DNA of 33,149 nucleotides, from positions 1 through 33,149 of IMG/VR virus record IMGVR_UViG_3300010430_006936. One strand, written 5' to 3'. The position numbers were made by a program, and so were the translations under genes. Source of the stretch: a virus. Positions 14,324-22,429 of the stretch are shown in pieces; the first letter of the stretch is position 1, and every line of letters begins with the position of its first letter. The notes below the pieces were generated by a model. It was not told the origin of the DNA. It made no database searches and saw only the letters and a program-made list of their open reading frames with translations.

Positions 14324-15214
14324 ATGTCGCAACTAGCAACCGACTGGATCCGTATCGCCACCGAAGGACAGACATTTAGAAATGTGCCTATTGAGCGTCA
14401 GTGGTTGGTTGATATTGCTGAAACTTACAAAGTTGAAACGTATGGCGCACGTATCTGGCCTGATCATCGTCGTTGGTATGGTGCCTGGGGTGATGTATTA
14501 GAAGTTAAAACCGAAGAGCAAGACGGCAAACTGCGTCTGTTCGCCAAATTAAGGCCTAATGCCCAACTTATCAATGCCAACGAGCAAGACCAAAAAGTAT
14601 TTACCTCTATTGAAGTTGATCCCAATTTTGCCCAATCGGGTAAAGCCTACCTCACAGGTTTGGGCGTAACTGATGAACCAGCCAGTTTAGGTACCGACCG
14701 CCTTAAGTTCTCCACTAAAGAACGCTATGCAACGCATAAATATGGCGCGCCTGAACAGCTGGTTATCAGCTATCCCATTATCGAAAGTGAGGAGTCAGCA
14801 CTATTTAGTGCACTAGGTAAGTTTTTTAAAACATTCTCGCCGCAACAGGCACAAGAACTCACAGAGGAAGAACCAATGAACAAAGAACAGTTTAAGCAAC
14901 TAACAGACCAGCTTGATGGCCTTGGCAATAAGGTTACCGATCTCGAAGGAAAGGTTGAGGCATTTGGCAAAAAGCCTGAAGTGAAACCAGAAGTTAAACC
15001 AGAAGTTAAGCCTGAAGTGAAACCAGAAGTTAAGCCTGAAGTGAAACCAGAAGGCGTGACGGGCGAGCAGTTCTCAACGCTACTGGACAAAATATCAGGT
15101 CTTGCAGATAAGACCGACAAGCTAACGACTGACTTCGCCGCACTCAAGCAAGAAACACCTGGTCAAGAGCCAAAGCCGGAAGGTTTGGGCGAATCTGAAA
15201 GTTGCACGGTATAA
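14324..15214 (+). CDS. O: Capsid scaffold and prohead protease (P2 gpO family)
   Basis: 296 aa from the ATG at 14324, which has AAAGG upstream; the open frame begins at a TTG at 14237 without support. It guides capsid assembly and then cleaves itself and the capsid protein. Residues 1-130 align with the P2 O protease: His48 (WPDH) and Ser95 (VFTSIEV) match the His48 and Ser107 of P2. The P2 Asp19 position is occupied by Arg here (EGQTFRN), so a different acid must serve or the triad is reduced. Residues about 190-290 form the scaffold part, with six PEVK repeats in the middle. It is the first gene of the long rightward late operon. Confidence 0.9.
   Translation: MSQLATDWIRIATEGQTFRNVPIERQWLVDIAETYKVETYGARIWPDHRRWYGAWGDVLEVKTEEQDGKLRLFAKLRPNAQLINANEQDQKVFTSIEVDPNFAQSGKAYLTGLGVTDEPASLGTDRLKFSTKERYATHKYGAPEQLVISYPIIESEESALFSALGKFFKTFSPQQAQELTEEEPMNKEQFKQLTDQLDGLGNKVTDLEGKVEAFGKKPEVKPEVKPEVKPEVKPEVKPEVKPEGVTGEQFSTLLDKISGLADKTDKLTTDFAALKQETPGQEPKPEGLGESESCTV
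14975..15052 (+). repeat. Six 12-bp PEVK-coding tandem repeats in gene O
   Basis: Six consecutive 12-bp units encode Pro-Glu-Val-Lys, followed by a partial Pro-Glu. The units alternate in codon use (CCT/CCA, GTG/GTT, AAA/AAG), so they are not freshly slipped copies. They lie as a hinge between two parts of the scaffold domain. Confidence 0.9.
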
Positions 15215-15273
15215 GCGTCTATTTTCTGAATTGAACGGCCTGAACTGAACAATCATCACAGCGAGAGAGAACT

Positions 15274-16305
15274 ATGAATTTAACCCCAATAGCTAAGGCT
15301 CACGTAAAAGAGTACTGCGCTGATATTGCAAAAAACTATCAAGTTGACGATGTGCATCATCAGTTCAGCGTCACTGCGCCGATGGAAATCAAGCTACGCG
15401 CCGCCATGCTTGAAGCCGTCGACTTTCTAAAACTTATTACAACTATGCCAGTGGACCAGATCCAAGGCCAAGTGGTTAAAGTGGGTAGTACATTAATTGC
15501 TACCGGTCGTAAAGAAAACGGTCGCTTTGTCAGTGGTCAAGATGTTGATGGCAACACTTATCAACTGGTTGAAACGGATTCCTGTGCGGCGGTGACTTGG
15601 GCAACCTTGTCGGTATGGGCTAATGCAGGTAACGCGAAACAGTTTATGAAACTGATGAGCCAGAACGCCACTCTGCGTTTTGCCCTGGATAAACTACGTG
15701 TTGGTTTTAACGGTACATCAGTCGCCAAGACAACGGATCCTGCGGGTAACCCATTGGGTGAAGATGTTAACAAGGGCTGGCAACAGATAGTGAAAGAGAA
15801 AGCGCCGTTGCAGATCATCATTGATCCTATCTATTTTAATCCTGATGGTGATGTGAATGCCCTGAAAGATAATGAGTATAAGACCCTTGACGCTATCGTC
15901 ACTGAGCTTAAAAATACTCACATTCACCCGACCTTGCGCACCGACCCTCGTTTGGTTGTTTGTGTTGGTAGTGATTTAACCGCCGCCGCTCAAGCTAGAG
16001 CTGCGAACCAAGCCGATACACCATCTGAGCGTGTAGCCGTTCAGAAGATGGATAAAACCATCGGTGGGTTAAATGCTTACACCCCGCCATATTTCCCTGC
16101 TAAGCGCATTACTGTGTGTTTGCTTCCTCATCTGCACATCTACACCCAGAAGGGTACGAGTCATCGTAAGTCTGAAAACGTAGAAGACCGCAAGCAGCAT
16201 GAAGATAAATATCTGCGTTGGGAAGGTTATGGCGTTGAAGAGTTAGAGGGGTATGCCTCTGTCGATGAAAGCGCCATGAACATTGGCGCAGTGCCAGCGG
16301 CTTAA
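15274..16305 (+). CDS. N: Major capsid protein (P2 gpN family)
   Basis: 343 aa, with GAGAG before its ATG. P2-type capsid features include the N-terminal region LKLITTMPVDQIQGQVVKVG at about residues 50-69, the NLD-like DKLRVGFNGTSVAKTTD segment, the GWQQIVKEKAP block and the C-terminal RYLRWEGY-like KYLRWEGYGVEELEGYASVDE. It forms the HK97-fold shell of the head and is processed by the gene O protease. It follows O by 59 bp in the late operon. Length is close to that of P2 N (357 aa). Confidence 0.93.
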   Translation: MNLTPIAKAHVKEYCADIAKNYQVDDVHHQFSVTAPMEIKLRAAMLEAVDFLKLITTMPVDQIQGQVVKVGSTLIATGRKENGRFVSGQDVDGNTYQLVETDSCAAVTWATLSVWANAGNAKQFMKLMSQNATLRFALDKLRVGFNGTSVAKTTDPAGNPLGEDVNKGWQQIVKEKAPLQIIIDPIYFNPDGDVNALKDNEYKTLDAIVTELKNTHIHPTLRTDPRLVVCVGSDLTAAAQARAANQADTPSERVAVQKMDKTIGGLNAYTPPYFPAKRITVCLLPHLHIYTQKGTSHRKSENVEDRKQHEDKYLRWEGYGVEELEGYASVDESAMNIGAVPAA

Positions 16306-16372
16306 CCCGTAAGTATCAGGCACTCAGTGAGTGCCTGAACATCTAATCATTACAGATAAAAAAGGACTCGTT

Positions 16373-16975
16373 ATGGCTGGTGCAATTGCGAATTTTAAAA
16401 AGCGTCGTCAAGCGGTACAGGCGAAGTCGAACCAAGCAGGTGTTGAGCATGATGATACGCCAGCTCCTGTAAATGAAGCGTTAGCGCTACTTGCTTACCT
16501 ACTCGGTTGTGATGAGAGCCAAGCCATTGACAAGGCCCGTGAAGCTGTAAAAGAAAAAGCCCGTTTCATTGAGGTCAATATTGATCTTGCTGCTGGCGAA
16601 GACAAAACAGTTATCGCAGAAGTGACTACAGATGATGGTGGCAACATCACCGACATTAAAACCGAATTAGCTGACGGCGCAGACTCAGTAACCGATGCCG
16701 CTGATAGCGTTATCCAAGCCGCTGACTCTGTAAGTCAAGCCACAGCCAGTGTTGAAAGTGCCGCCAATGATGTGAGCGACTCAGCATCTGATATTAGCGA
16801 TGCAAGTCACGAAGTATCAAACAGCGCCGCCAGTATTGCCGATGCCACTGCCGATATTGCCGCCGCCGCTGATGAGATGAAAGAGGTGGTCAGTGAAGTA
16901 AAAAAATCACCGGCGGAGCCTTCATCCTCGCCATCAAAGAGCGAAACGAAGCCAGAAAAAAGCTCGAAAAAGTAA
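16373..16975 (+). CDS. Coiled-coil protein between capsid and terminase genes, probable frameshift donor
   Basis: 200 aa from the ATG at 16373 (AAAGGA 7 bp before; an upstream GTG at 16331 has no site). Residues 1-100 look like a small mixed domain. Residues 103-179 are eleven consecutive 7-residue units of the form A-x-x-V/I/M-x-x-A/S with no break, a very regular Ala/Val heptad coil with many Asp and Ser. The tail after residue 179 is a Ser/Pro/Lys-rich stretch. P2 has no gene here between N and M. Codons 177-178 are the AAA AAA of an A_AAA_AAA heptamer (16900-16906); a -1 shift there would join residues 1-178 to the terminase M frame. It may be a head accessory protein or the oligomerising arm of the terminase. 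I know no homologue. Confidence 0.75.
   Translation: MAGAIANFKKRRQAVQAKSNQAGVEHDDTPAPVNEALALLAYLLGCDESQAIDKAREAVKEKARFIEVNIDLAAGEDKTVIAEVTTDDGGNITDIKTELADGADSVTDAADSVIQAADSVSQATASVESAANDVSDSASDISDASHEVSNSAASIADATADIAAAADEMKEVVSEVKKSPAEPSSSPSKSETKPEKSSKK
16882..16932 (+). other. Predicted programmed -1 frameshift signal (coiled-coil gene to terminase M)
   Basis: Three dnaX-like parts are in order: an SD-like AGAGGTGG at 16882-16889, a 10-base gap, the heptamer A AAA AAA at 16900-16906 in the correct X_XXY_YYZ phase, then after 5 bases a small stem (GGCGG 912-916 with TCGCC 928-932, 11-base loop). A slip by -1 passes from the coiled-coil gene into the M frame. A missing A in the homopolymer run from sequencing error would look the same. 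Confidence 0.6.
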
Positions 16976-17652
16976 AGCAGTCCGGCTCTGCGTCCTATGC
17001 CCCAAGTTTGCATTTGCAACTGGCTGAACTCGATGAAGACCTAAAGCAGTTAAAAGCCTTTGTCAGACGTGAAGACAAGATAGCCCATAAACGTGATGTG
17101 TTGCTGCCAAAGTGGTTACCCATCGTTGATAAGTATTTGGCCGAGGTGGCCGCAAAGGAGATTGAACCCAGTGATCACCCTATTTTTGCTCGTTGCATTA
17201 TTTGGCTGTTCGATGTTTCTGACTATGGCCGAGCCCTTGAATTCGCCTTTAAGGCTATCGAACTGGGTCAACCTAAGCCTGAAGGTATTCGCCGCGAGTG
17301 GCCGAGTTTTATCTCAGATACGGTATTCGACTGGGCAGAGACTCAGGCGGAACTTGGCCACAGTGTTGAGCCTTACTTCACTCAAGTGTTTAACCAGGTT
17401 GCAAACCATTGGCGCTTGGCTGAGCCAATCACGGCAAAGTTTTATAAGTTCGCGGGTTTGGCGCTACTGCGTGCAACAAATGGCGACGTTAAGCCAACGC
17501 AGGTGGGTGACATCGATACGCTACAAAAAGCTGATGGCTTATTAGAGAAAGCCGCCAGCTTGCATAAAGGCGTAGGCGTTAAAACCGTCAGAAACAAGAT
17601 TGATATGAGAATACGTGCACTAGAAGCATACGGCTCGAAAAAGCCAGGTTAA
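16906..17652 (+). CDS. M: Terminase small subunit / endonuclease (P2 gpM family), no standard start
   Basis: 248 codons of open frame from 16906. Strong similarity to P2 M around KRDVLLPKWLPIVD (P2 KRELLPFWLPWV), then helical repeats to a GVKTVRNKIDMRIRALE end. In P2 M about 62 residues precede the KRELL motif; here 61 residues lie between 16906 and it, yet this stretch holds no ATG, GTG or TTG except a TTG at 17008, which has no ribosome binding site and would remove 34 conserved-looking residues. The frame is closed by a stop at 16894-16896. Synthesis is therefore best explained by a -1 shift from the preceding gene, giving a 426-aa fusion. It cuts cos and packages with P. Confidence 0.85.
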   Translation: MTGGAFILAIKERNEARKKLEKVKQSGSASYAPSLHLQLAELDEDLKQLKAFVRREDKIAHKRDVLLPKWLPIVDKYLAEVAAKEIEPSDHPIFARCIIWLFDVSDYGRALEFAFKAIELGQPKPEGIRREWPSFISDTVFDWAETQAELGHSVEPYFTQVFNQVANHWRLAEPITAKFYKFAGLALLRATNGDVKPTQVGDIDTLQKADGLLEKAASLHKGVGVKTVRNKIDMRIRALEAYGSKKPG

Positions 17653-17792
17653 TAGTGCAGGGAACGACTCCCAACCCCTCCAGTGCATTGGCTGAGTGTT
17701 TAACGGGCGACCGCTAAAAACCACTGTGACGCCAACTGCACTGAACCTAATTAGCGAAACAGCCCTGAGCGGCAGTTGATGAGAGTATGAGC

Positions 17793-18248
17793 ATGAGCGG
17801 ATTTGGGTTTAATGCAGGTGGACAGGCAAGCATTGATATCGACAAAGACAGTGGCTGGCCTGCGCTGTCGTCGGGTGAATTTCGCACCCATCGTCGTATC
17901 CCTGAAACCTTCGAAGAGCAAGCCCTTGCCGACTCACTCAATCGCAGTGTTGCCGAAGTTCAGCAGCAGTTAACCGAGTACATTGCAGCGACCGACAAGG
18001 ATGTCCCCTTCGCCCTAGGTATTGGTTTGATCCCCGACTTTACTGATGCACAGATAAGCATCTATCGCGGGGCTGTTTATGCCCGTAGCCATGCCGATCT
18101 GTTGGGCTATTTTTCTGCAGTCGACCAAAAAGAGTCCGGCAATAACAAGGCGCAAGACCCTGAGCAGCAAGACACAATTTTAGCCCAAAGTAGTCGCGGT
18201 ATTCGTTTATTACTCGGCCTTGACCGTGTTGGAGTACACAGTTTATGA
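17793..18248 (+). CDS. L: Head completion protein (P2 gpL family)
   Basis: 151 aa from the ATG at 17793, where GAGAG has proper spacing (an in-frame ATG at 17787 is too close to it). The content resembles P2 L: an N-terminal region ending in WPALSSGEFRTHRRIP, and the central ETFEEQALADSLNRSVAEV helix, with an RSHADLLGYF segment. It closes the head-tail junction after packaging. The stop overlaps the next start (ATGA at 18245). The 140 bp between M and L have no gene, promoter or terminator I can identify. Confidence 0.85.
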   Translation: MSGFGFNAGGQASIDIDKDSGWPALSSGEFRTHRRIPETFEEQALADSLNRSVAEVQQQLTEYIAATDKDVPFALGIGLIPDFTDAQISIYRGAVYARSHADLLGYFSAVDQKESGNNKAQDPEQQDTILAQSSRGIRLLLGLDRVGVHSL

Positions 18249-18730
18249 GCGAGCCTGAAAATAAGACCCAGTTGCAGATGTTGACCAAGTTTTTATTAAC
18301 TAGCTTATCGCCAGTGATCAAGGCCAATAATATCGATGCCTGGCAAGAGCGCGGCACCCTGATTTTATCCGGTGAAGACCGTGGCCAAGGTGGATACCAA
18401 ATCGCGAAGTGGAAGCACAACGCAGTGATCGTCATTGAAAAGTTTCCCCATCGTAAAGTCAATCCATACAGCCTGCTAGCCATGGTTGCGGCTTACCTTA
18501 TCGATAGTGGCTGGGACAGAGACAGATTTGATTTGAGCGACCCTGAATTAGATCTCGATGCGGTCAGTAAAGATGATGTGACCGTGATCATCGAACTGCC
18601 GCTGATTGACGATATCGAAATTATTGTCGATGAGAACGGGCCGGTGATCTTCGATGGCCAGCGTTACCGGGTAGATATGGTCCCCGTTGATTTTGCCGAA
18701 TCCGTAGAGCTTGAAAGTGAGCAGGCTTAA
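18245..18730 (+). CDS. R: Tail completion protein (P2 gpR family)
   Basis: 161 aa. The N-terminus KTQLQMLTKFLLTSLSP and the central block with VIVIEKFPHRKVNPYSLLAMVAAYLID match P2 R-type tail completion proteins, which finish the head-proximal end of the tail with S. The C-terminal half is an acidic beta-rich domain. Coupled by ATGA to gene L upstream, with the S-like gene 2 bp downstream. Confidence 0.85.
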   Translation: MSEPENKTQLQMLTKFLLTSLSPVIKANNIDAWQERGTLILSGEDRGQGGYQIAKWKHNAVIVIEKFPHRKVNPYSLLAMVAAYLIDSGWDRDRFDLSDPELDLDAVSKDDVTVIIELPLIDDIEIIVDENGPVIFDGQRYRVDMVPVDFAESVELESEQA

Positions 18731-18732
18731 CC

Positions 18733-19386
18733 ATGAGCTTAGTTATTACCCCAAATAAGCAACAGGCCTTAAGCCTTAAAAACCAATTATTACTGTTATC
18801 GCTGCCAGACAATAAACGTGTCCGAATCTTAAAAACGTTAGGGATTAATGAACGTAAATTGGCCAGAGAACGAATTAAAAAGCAGAAAGACGTAAACGGT
18901 AAATCGTTTGAACCGCGGAAAGGAAGTGGCAAGGATAAATTATTAAAGCGACTAGGGAAAACCCTTAAACCATTTGTTTTTAATAAGAACAGATTAGAAC
19001 TAAAACATGAGAATCCATCAGTAGGTAAGGTCGCCGCTTTTCACTCAGAAGGTGGCTCGTTCACCATGAACAAAGTCAAAGTAGATCGACGCTTTGGAAA
19101 GATTGATAAAAACAAACCATGCAGCAGAGGTCAGGCGAAAGCTTTATCGAGCAAAGGTTTCAAAGTTAGAAAAAACAAAGGTAAAAGTTTTCGTAGGGCA
19201 ACAGTAAAAGAACTTATGTCAACTCTAACAATGACTCAAGCGGGGGCCATATTGAAAAGGCTTCGTAATAGAGGGGACAAATCAAGTTGGAAAACAAAAG
19301 CACCACCTCGCCCATTCTTGGGTGATACCCCTGCCAATGTGCAGGCCGAATTAGTCAATATTTTAGAGCGAATGGGCTCACGTTAA
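18733..19386 (+). CDS. S: Phage virion morphogenesis / tail completion protein (P2 gpS-like)
   Basis: 217 aa, longer than P2 S (150 aa) and very basic, with many Lys runs (KKQKDVNGKSFEPRKG, VRKNKGKSFRR). The RERIKKQKDVNGKSFEPRKG segment near residues 47-66 and the C-terminal PPRPFLGDTP block are the virion-morphogenesis family hallmarks. It acts with R in tail completion. The DNA is more AT-rich than its neighbours, which suggests a different evolutionary source for this gene. Confidence 0.75.
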   Translation: MSLVITPNKQQALSLKNQLLLLSLPDNKRVRILKTLGINERKLARERIKKQKDVNGKSFEPRKGSGKDKLLKRLGKTLKPFVFNKNRLELKHENPSVGKVAAFHSEGGSFTMNKVKVDRRFGKIDKNKPCSRGQAKALSSKGFKVRKNKGKSFRRATVKELMSTLTMTQAGAILKRLRNRGDKSSWKTKAPPRPFLGDTPANVQAELVNILERMGSR

Positions 19387-19400
19387 AAAAGGATATCCCC

Positions 19401-20507
19401 ATGGCATTAGGTTCAGTCGGTGTAAATAATCAAAATTTAGGACAGGGCGACATTCAAGGCGTTGAGCGTCACTTCCTGTTTGTCGGTCGTGCGGGCAATG
19501 CAGAGGAGGAGAGCCAGCTTTATAGCGTTAACGCTCAAACAGATCTCGCCTCCATGTTTGCCGATAGCCCTTTACGTACTCAAGTGTTATCCGCACAGCA
19601 AAATGCGGGGCAAAACTGGACCGCCGCTGTTTATCCCCTGGCTGATGCTGAAACCATTAACACCGCCATCGACAACGCGAATGGGGTGCAAAGTTTTGAA
19701 TCTGTGGTGGTGTGTGATGTGCAAACCACAGCAGAAGCTATCAGTGGTATCCATGACAAATTGTTTAGCTTGCAAGCCAAACTTGGCCGTTTTGTATCAG
19801 CCATCGTGGCCTTAGCGGGTATCGATAAAGTCACTCAAACGTGGCCGCAGTATGAAGCCGCTATGGTTGCACTCATCGACACGTTAGCGAATCACTTAGT
19901 GGTGCCTGTGCCTCAGTTACACGGTAACAACGTGGGTGTGTTGGCGGGGCGTCTTTGCAATCGTGCGGTCAGCATTGCTGATTCACCCATGAGAGTGGCC
20001 ACAGGTTCAGTGATGGGCTTAGGTGTTAATCCAACTGACAAAGATGGGACCCCTCTCGAACTCTCAACCCTAAGCACCTTGGCCACTGCGCGCTTTAGTG
20101 TGCCTCAGTGGTATTCGGGTGTAGAGGGTATCTATTGGGGCGATGGTACAACGCTAGATGCCGTAGGCGGTGATTATCAAGTTATCGAAAATCTGCGAGT
20201 GGTGCATAAAGCGAGTCGTGAAGTACGCATTCTAGCCATTCGCCGTATTGCCAACCGTGCACTTAACTCTACGCCCAACAGTATCGAGTTAAACAAGGGT
20301 TACTTTATGAAGCCTCTGCGCATCATGAGTAAAAGCTACATCATTTTAGACCAAGTGTTCCCAGGTGATGTGATGGCCCCCGTTGATGGCGATATCACCA
20401 TTGAGTGGAAAACCAGAAAACAGGTGGTGATTTACATGGTGGTTCGTCCGTACAACAGCCCTAAAGCGATCACAGCCAACATCATGTTAGATCTCAGCAA
20501 CATCTAA
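19401..20507 (+). CDS. Tail sheath protein (DUF2586 family)
   Basis: 368 aa with AAAGGAT before the ATG. N-terminus MALGSVGVNNQNLGQGD and the HFLFVGRA region, then YYWG-like (VEGIYWGDG) and the C-terminal RRIANRALNSTPNSIELNKGYFMKPLR block identify the HP1/K139-type sheath. It polymerises around the tube and contracts on infection. Followed by the tube gene, as in all contractile tails. It replaces the FI gene of P2 with the HP1-type version. Confidence 0.88.
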   Translation: MALGSVGVNNQNLGQGDIQGVERHFLFVGRAGNAEEESQLYSVNAQTDLASMFADSPLRTQVLSAQQNAGQNWTAAVYPLADAETINTAIDNANGVQSFESVVVCDVQTTAEAISGIHDKLFSLQAKLGRFVSAIVALAGIDKVTQTWPQYEAAMVALIDTLANHLVVPVPQLHGNNVGVLAGRLCNRAVSIADSPMRVATGSVMGLGVNPTDKDGTPLELSTLSTLATARFSVPQWYSGVEGIYWGDGTTLDAVGGDYQVIENLRVVHKASREVRILAIRRIANRALNSTPNSIELNKGYFMKPLRIMSKSYIILDQVFPGDVMAPVDGDITIEWKTRKQVVIYMVVRPYNSPKAITANIMLDLSNI

Positions 20508-20549
20508 GCCTATTAACCCGATTAATAACCGAAGAGCAGAGGAAACACT

Positions 20550-20999
20550 ATGCGCTTATCCGGAATGAATTTTAACGTCAACTTTGGCGACATGAAGCTG
20601 AATGTTATCTCAGCCAGCTTGACCATTAGTGACAACAGTGCCGTATCGCAAACCAATGGGGTACCCGATGGTGCCGTCGATGGTGATGTGGCGGCCAGTG
20701 GTGACATTGTGGTTAATGCTGCAGGGTTCAAAATCATCAGCGAAGCCGCCAGACGTGCAGGCTCGTGGCGTGCACTGCCAAACTTCGACGCCCTATTTTA
20801 TGGCAAGACCTCACAAGATGAGATGAAAGTGGAGGCGTTCGGCTGTCGTTTGAAATTGAGCGACCTGCTCGATATCGACACAAAAGGCGGCAGTGGCTCT
20901 GAGTTCAAAATCGGTTATGACGTCACCGACCCCGACTTTGTTCATATTGACGGTGTGCCGTACCTGCGACCAGATGAAATTGAAAGCATCGTTCAGTAA
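20550..20999 (+). CDS. Tail tube protein (DUF2597 family)
   Basis: 149 aa with AGAGGAAA before the ATG. The MRLSGMNFNVNFGDMKLNVISASLTI start and the GSEFKIGYDVTDPDFVHIDGVPYLRPDE end are typical of the DUF2597 tube protein of HP1-like phages. It forms the inner tube inside the sheath. It sits directly after the sheath gene with 42 bp between them, where P2 has FII. Confidence 0.88.
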   Translation: MRLSGMNFNVNFGDMKLNVISASLTISDNSAVSQTNGVPDGAVDGDVAASGDIVVNAAGFKIISEAARRAGSWRALPNFDALFYGKTSQDEMKVEAFGCRLKLSDLLDIDTKGGSGSEFKIGYDVTDPDFVHIDGVPYLRPDEIESIVQ

Positions 21000-21022
21000 T
21001 AAATAGTCCAGTAGGTACCGAA

Positions 21023-21229
21023 ATGGATGATGTTGATTTATTAGTGAAGCAGGAGGAGCGGCGCGAGGCAAGGGCTAAAAAGAAACGCCTTAGCGCCAGC
21101 ATTAGGCCTAGCGCCAGCCACTGTATCGAATGTGATAAGCCGATACCCCAACTTCGTAGAGTCGCGGTGCCAGGTGTTGAATTGTGTATCGAGTGTCAGA
21201 CGCTTGCAGAAGAGGAAAAGAAGCGATGA
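21023..21229 (+). CDS. TraR/DksA-type zinc finger protein
   Basis: 68 aa. A basic coiled N-terminus (about residues 8-27) is followed by the zinc site C34, C37, C54, C57 in the TraR/DksA pattern. Such short phage proteins are common between tube and lysis genes in P2-like phages; the role is unclear, possibly binding RNA polymerase. The stop overlaps the next start (ATGA). Confidence 0.8.
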   Translation: MDDVDLLVKQEERREARAKKKRLSASIRPSASHCIECDKPIPQLRRVAVPGVELCIECQTLAEEEKKR

Positions 21230-21774
21230 AAAACACTAAGGTGAATTTTGGCTTTATTTCAGGTTTAGAAGGTGGGCCAACGCTAACCGGCTATGTGCCA
21301 GATCCCGAGAATTCAAAATCAGGTGTGACTATCGCGACCGGGTTTGATATTGGCCAGCGTTCAGTCGAAGACCTGCAAAAGCTGTTGCCGCAGTCATTGG
21401 TTAGCAAGCTTAGTCCCTACTGCCAGGTAACCAAACATTCAGCTAATGCAGCTTTGAATGAATGGCCGTTAACCATCACTGGTGACGAAGCCGATGTAAT
21501 TGACCTGTGCGTTAAAAGCCAGCTGCTTGAGCAACTGCAGCATAGATATAACCGTTCATCCGATGTGCCCTTTAATGAGCTGTCGGAACACGTGCAAACC
21601 GTGATTGCTTCGGTGGCGTTTCAGTATGGTAATTTAGCCAAGCGATGCCCGTCATTTTGGCAAACCGCCATCACGCAGGATTGGCAGGCAATGGATGCCG
21701 AGCTGTGTAACTTCGGTGACCGTTACCCGACACGCCGTAAGCGTGAAGCCGATTACTTAAAGCTGGGGAGTTAG
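21226..21774 (+). CDS. Endolysin, pesticin-type muramidase
   Basis: 182 aa from the ATG at 21226, which overlaps the DksA-like stop; the upstream extension is just a shadow of that gene. It cuts the glycan strands of peptidoglycan. Likely catalytic residues by comparison with pesticin are E15 (SGLEGG), T35 (VTIATG) and D41 (GFDIGQ), with T and D spaced as in pesticin and T4-type lysozymes. No signal peptide, so it relies on the holin downstream for release. This pesticin-type C-terminal fold is common among HP1/K139-like phages. Confidence 0.85.
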   Translation: MKNTKVNFGFISGLEGGPTLTGYVPDPENSKSGVTIATGFDIGQRSVEDLQKLLPQSLVSKLSPYCQVTKHSANAALNEWPLTITGDEADVIDLCVKSQLLEQLQHRYNRSSDVPFNELSEHVQTVIASVAFQYGNLAKRCPSFWQTAITQDWQAMDAELCNFGDRYPTRRKREADYLKLGS

Positions 21775-21776
21775 TT

Positions 21777-22166
21777 ATGGGCTGGTTTTCAACGATTTTG
21801 GGTACGAATCCTATCGAAGCGATAGGCAAGGCGGGTGACGCCCTGTTTACCTCTGACGAAGAGCGAAAGCAGCTCGATAATGACCTTGTAGAGATCCAGC
21901 AGAAACCTATGTTAATGCAGGCTCTGGCTAACACCATGGCCGCACAGCACAGGTCGGTTTTTGTAGCCGGGGCCCGTCCGTTTTTGATGTGGGTTTGTGG
22001 TTTGGGTTTTCTGTTTGCCTTCGTGATTAATCCTATATTGCAATGGCTGTGGCCTGATGTAGGTACGCCAGACTTACCACTCGACGCAATGATGGAGCTT
22101 ACCCTTGCCATGTTGGGGTTAGCCAGCTTACGTACTGTCGAAAAAATCAAAGGGGTAGCTAAATGA
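21777..22166 (+). CDS. Holin, three-helix membrane type
   Basis: 129 aa with GGGGAG upstream. An amphipathic N-terminal part is followed by the RPFLMWVCGLGFLFAFVINPILQWLW membrane segment (about residues 64-90) and a second hydrophobic helix AMMELTLAMLGLASL (102-116). This is the layout of the 3TM-type holin family (GTA-like). It opens the inner membrane to release the endolysin. Its stop overlaps the start of the next gene (ATGA). Confidence 0.8.
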   Translation: MGWFSTILGTNPIEAIGKAGDALFTSDEERKQLDNDLVEIQQKPMLMQALANTMAAQHRSVFVAGARPFLMWVCGLGFLFAFVINPILQWLWPDVGTPDLPLDAMMELTLAMLGLASLRTVEKIKGVAK

Positions 22167-22429
22167 ATCAAGTGGCAGATTGGGTGATGGTGGTGATTGC
22201 CTTTATGAGCTTAGTGCTGGGCGTGCTGGTACCACTATTTGTCAGTTTGTCTAATGCGCACAAAAGCACGGCCAAAGAGCTGAGCGACCATAAAACCCAT
22301 GTGGCAGAAAACTATGCCACCAAGGATGACGTAAAAGAGTTGGGCGATCGGATGGAACGCCAGATGAAAGACGGATTTAACAACCTCAAAGACTTACTAA
22401 CGACCAATAAAGATAAGGATGCAGCATGA
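22163..22429 (+). CDS. Small membrane protein of the lysis cassette
   Basis: 88 aa. An N-terminal hydrophobic helix (residues about 6-28, WVMVVIAFMSLVLGVLVPLFV) is followed by a coiled-coil region (KHVAENYATKDDVKELGDRMERQM type). This resembles XhlA-like or i-spanin-like proteins. It is coupled at both ends by ATGA overlaps, to the holin and to the tail chaperone. A lysis-control or spanin role is likely but unproven, and no matching outer spanin was seen. Confidence 0.65.
   Translation: MNQVADWVMVVIAFMSLVLGVLVPLFVSLSNAHKSTAKELSDHKTHVAENYATKDDVKELGDRMERQMKDGFNNLKDLLTTNKDKDAA

Noticed and set aside
17093-17545. 150-aa plus-strand ORF inside terminase M
   Set aside because: It lies wholly within the M gene in another frame, has no ribosome site, and resembles no protein.
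17008-17652. TTG at 17008 as the natural start of the terminase endonuclease
   Set aside because: No ribosome binding site is present and it would remove 34 residues whose number matches the P2 M N-terminus. The frameshift model explains more, although the TTG cannot be fully excluded.
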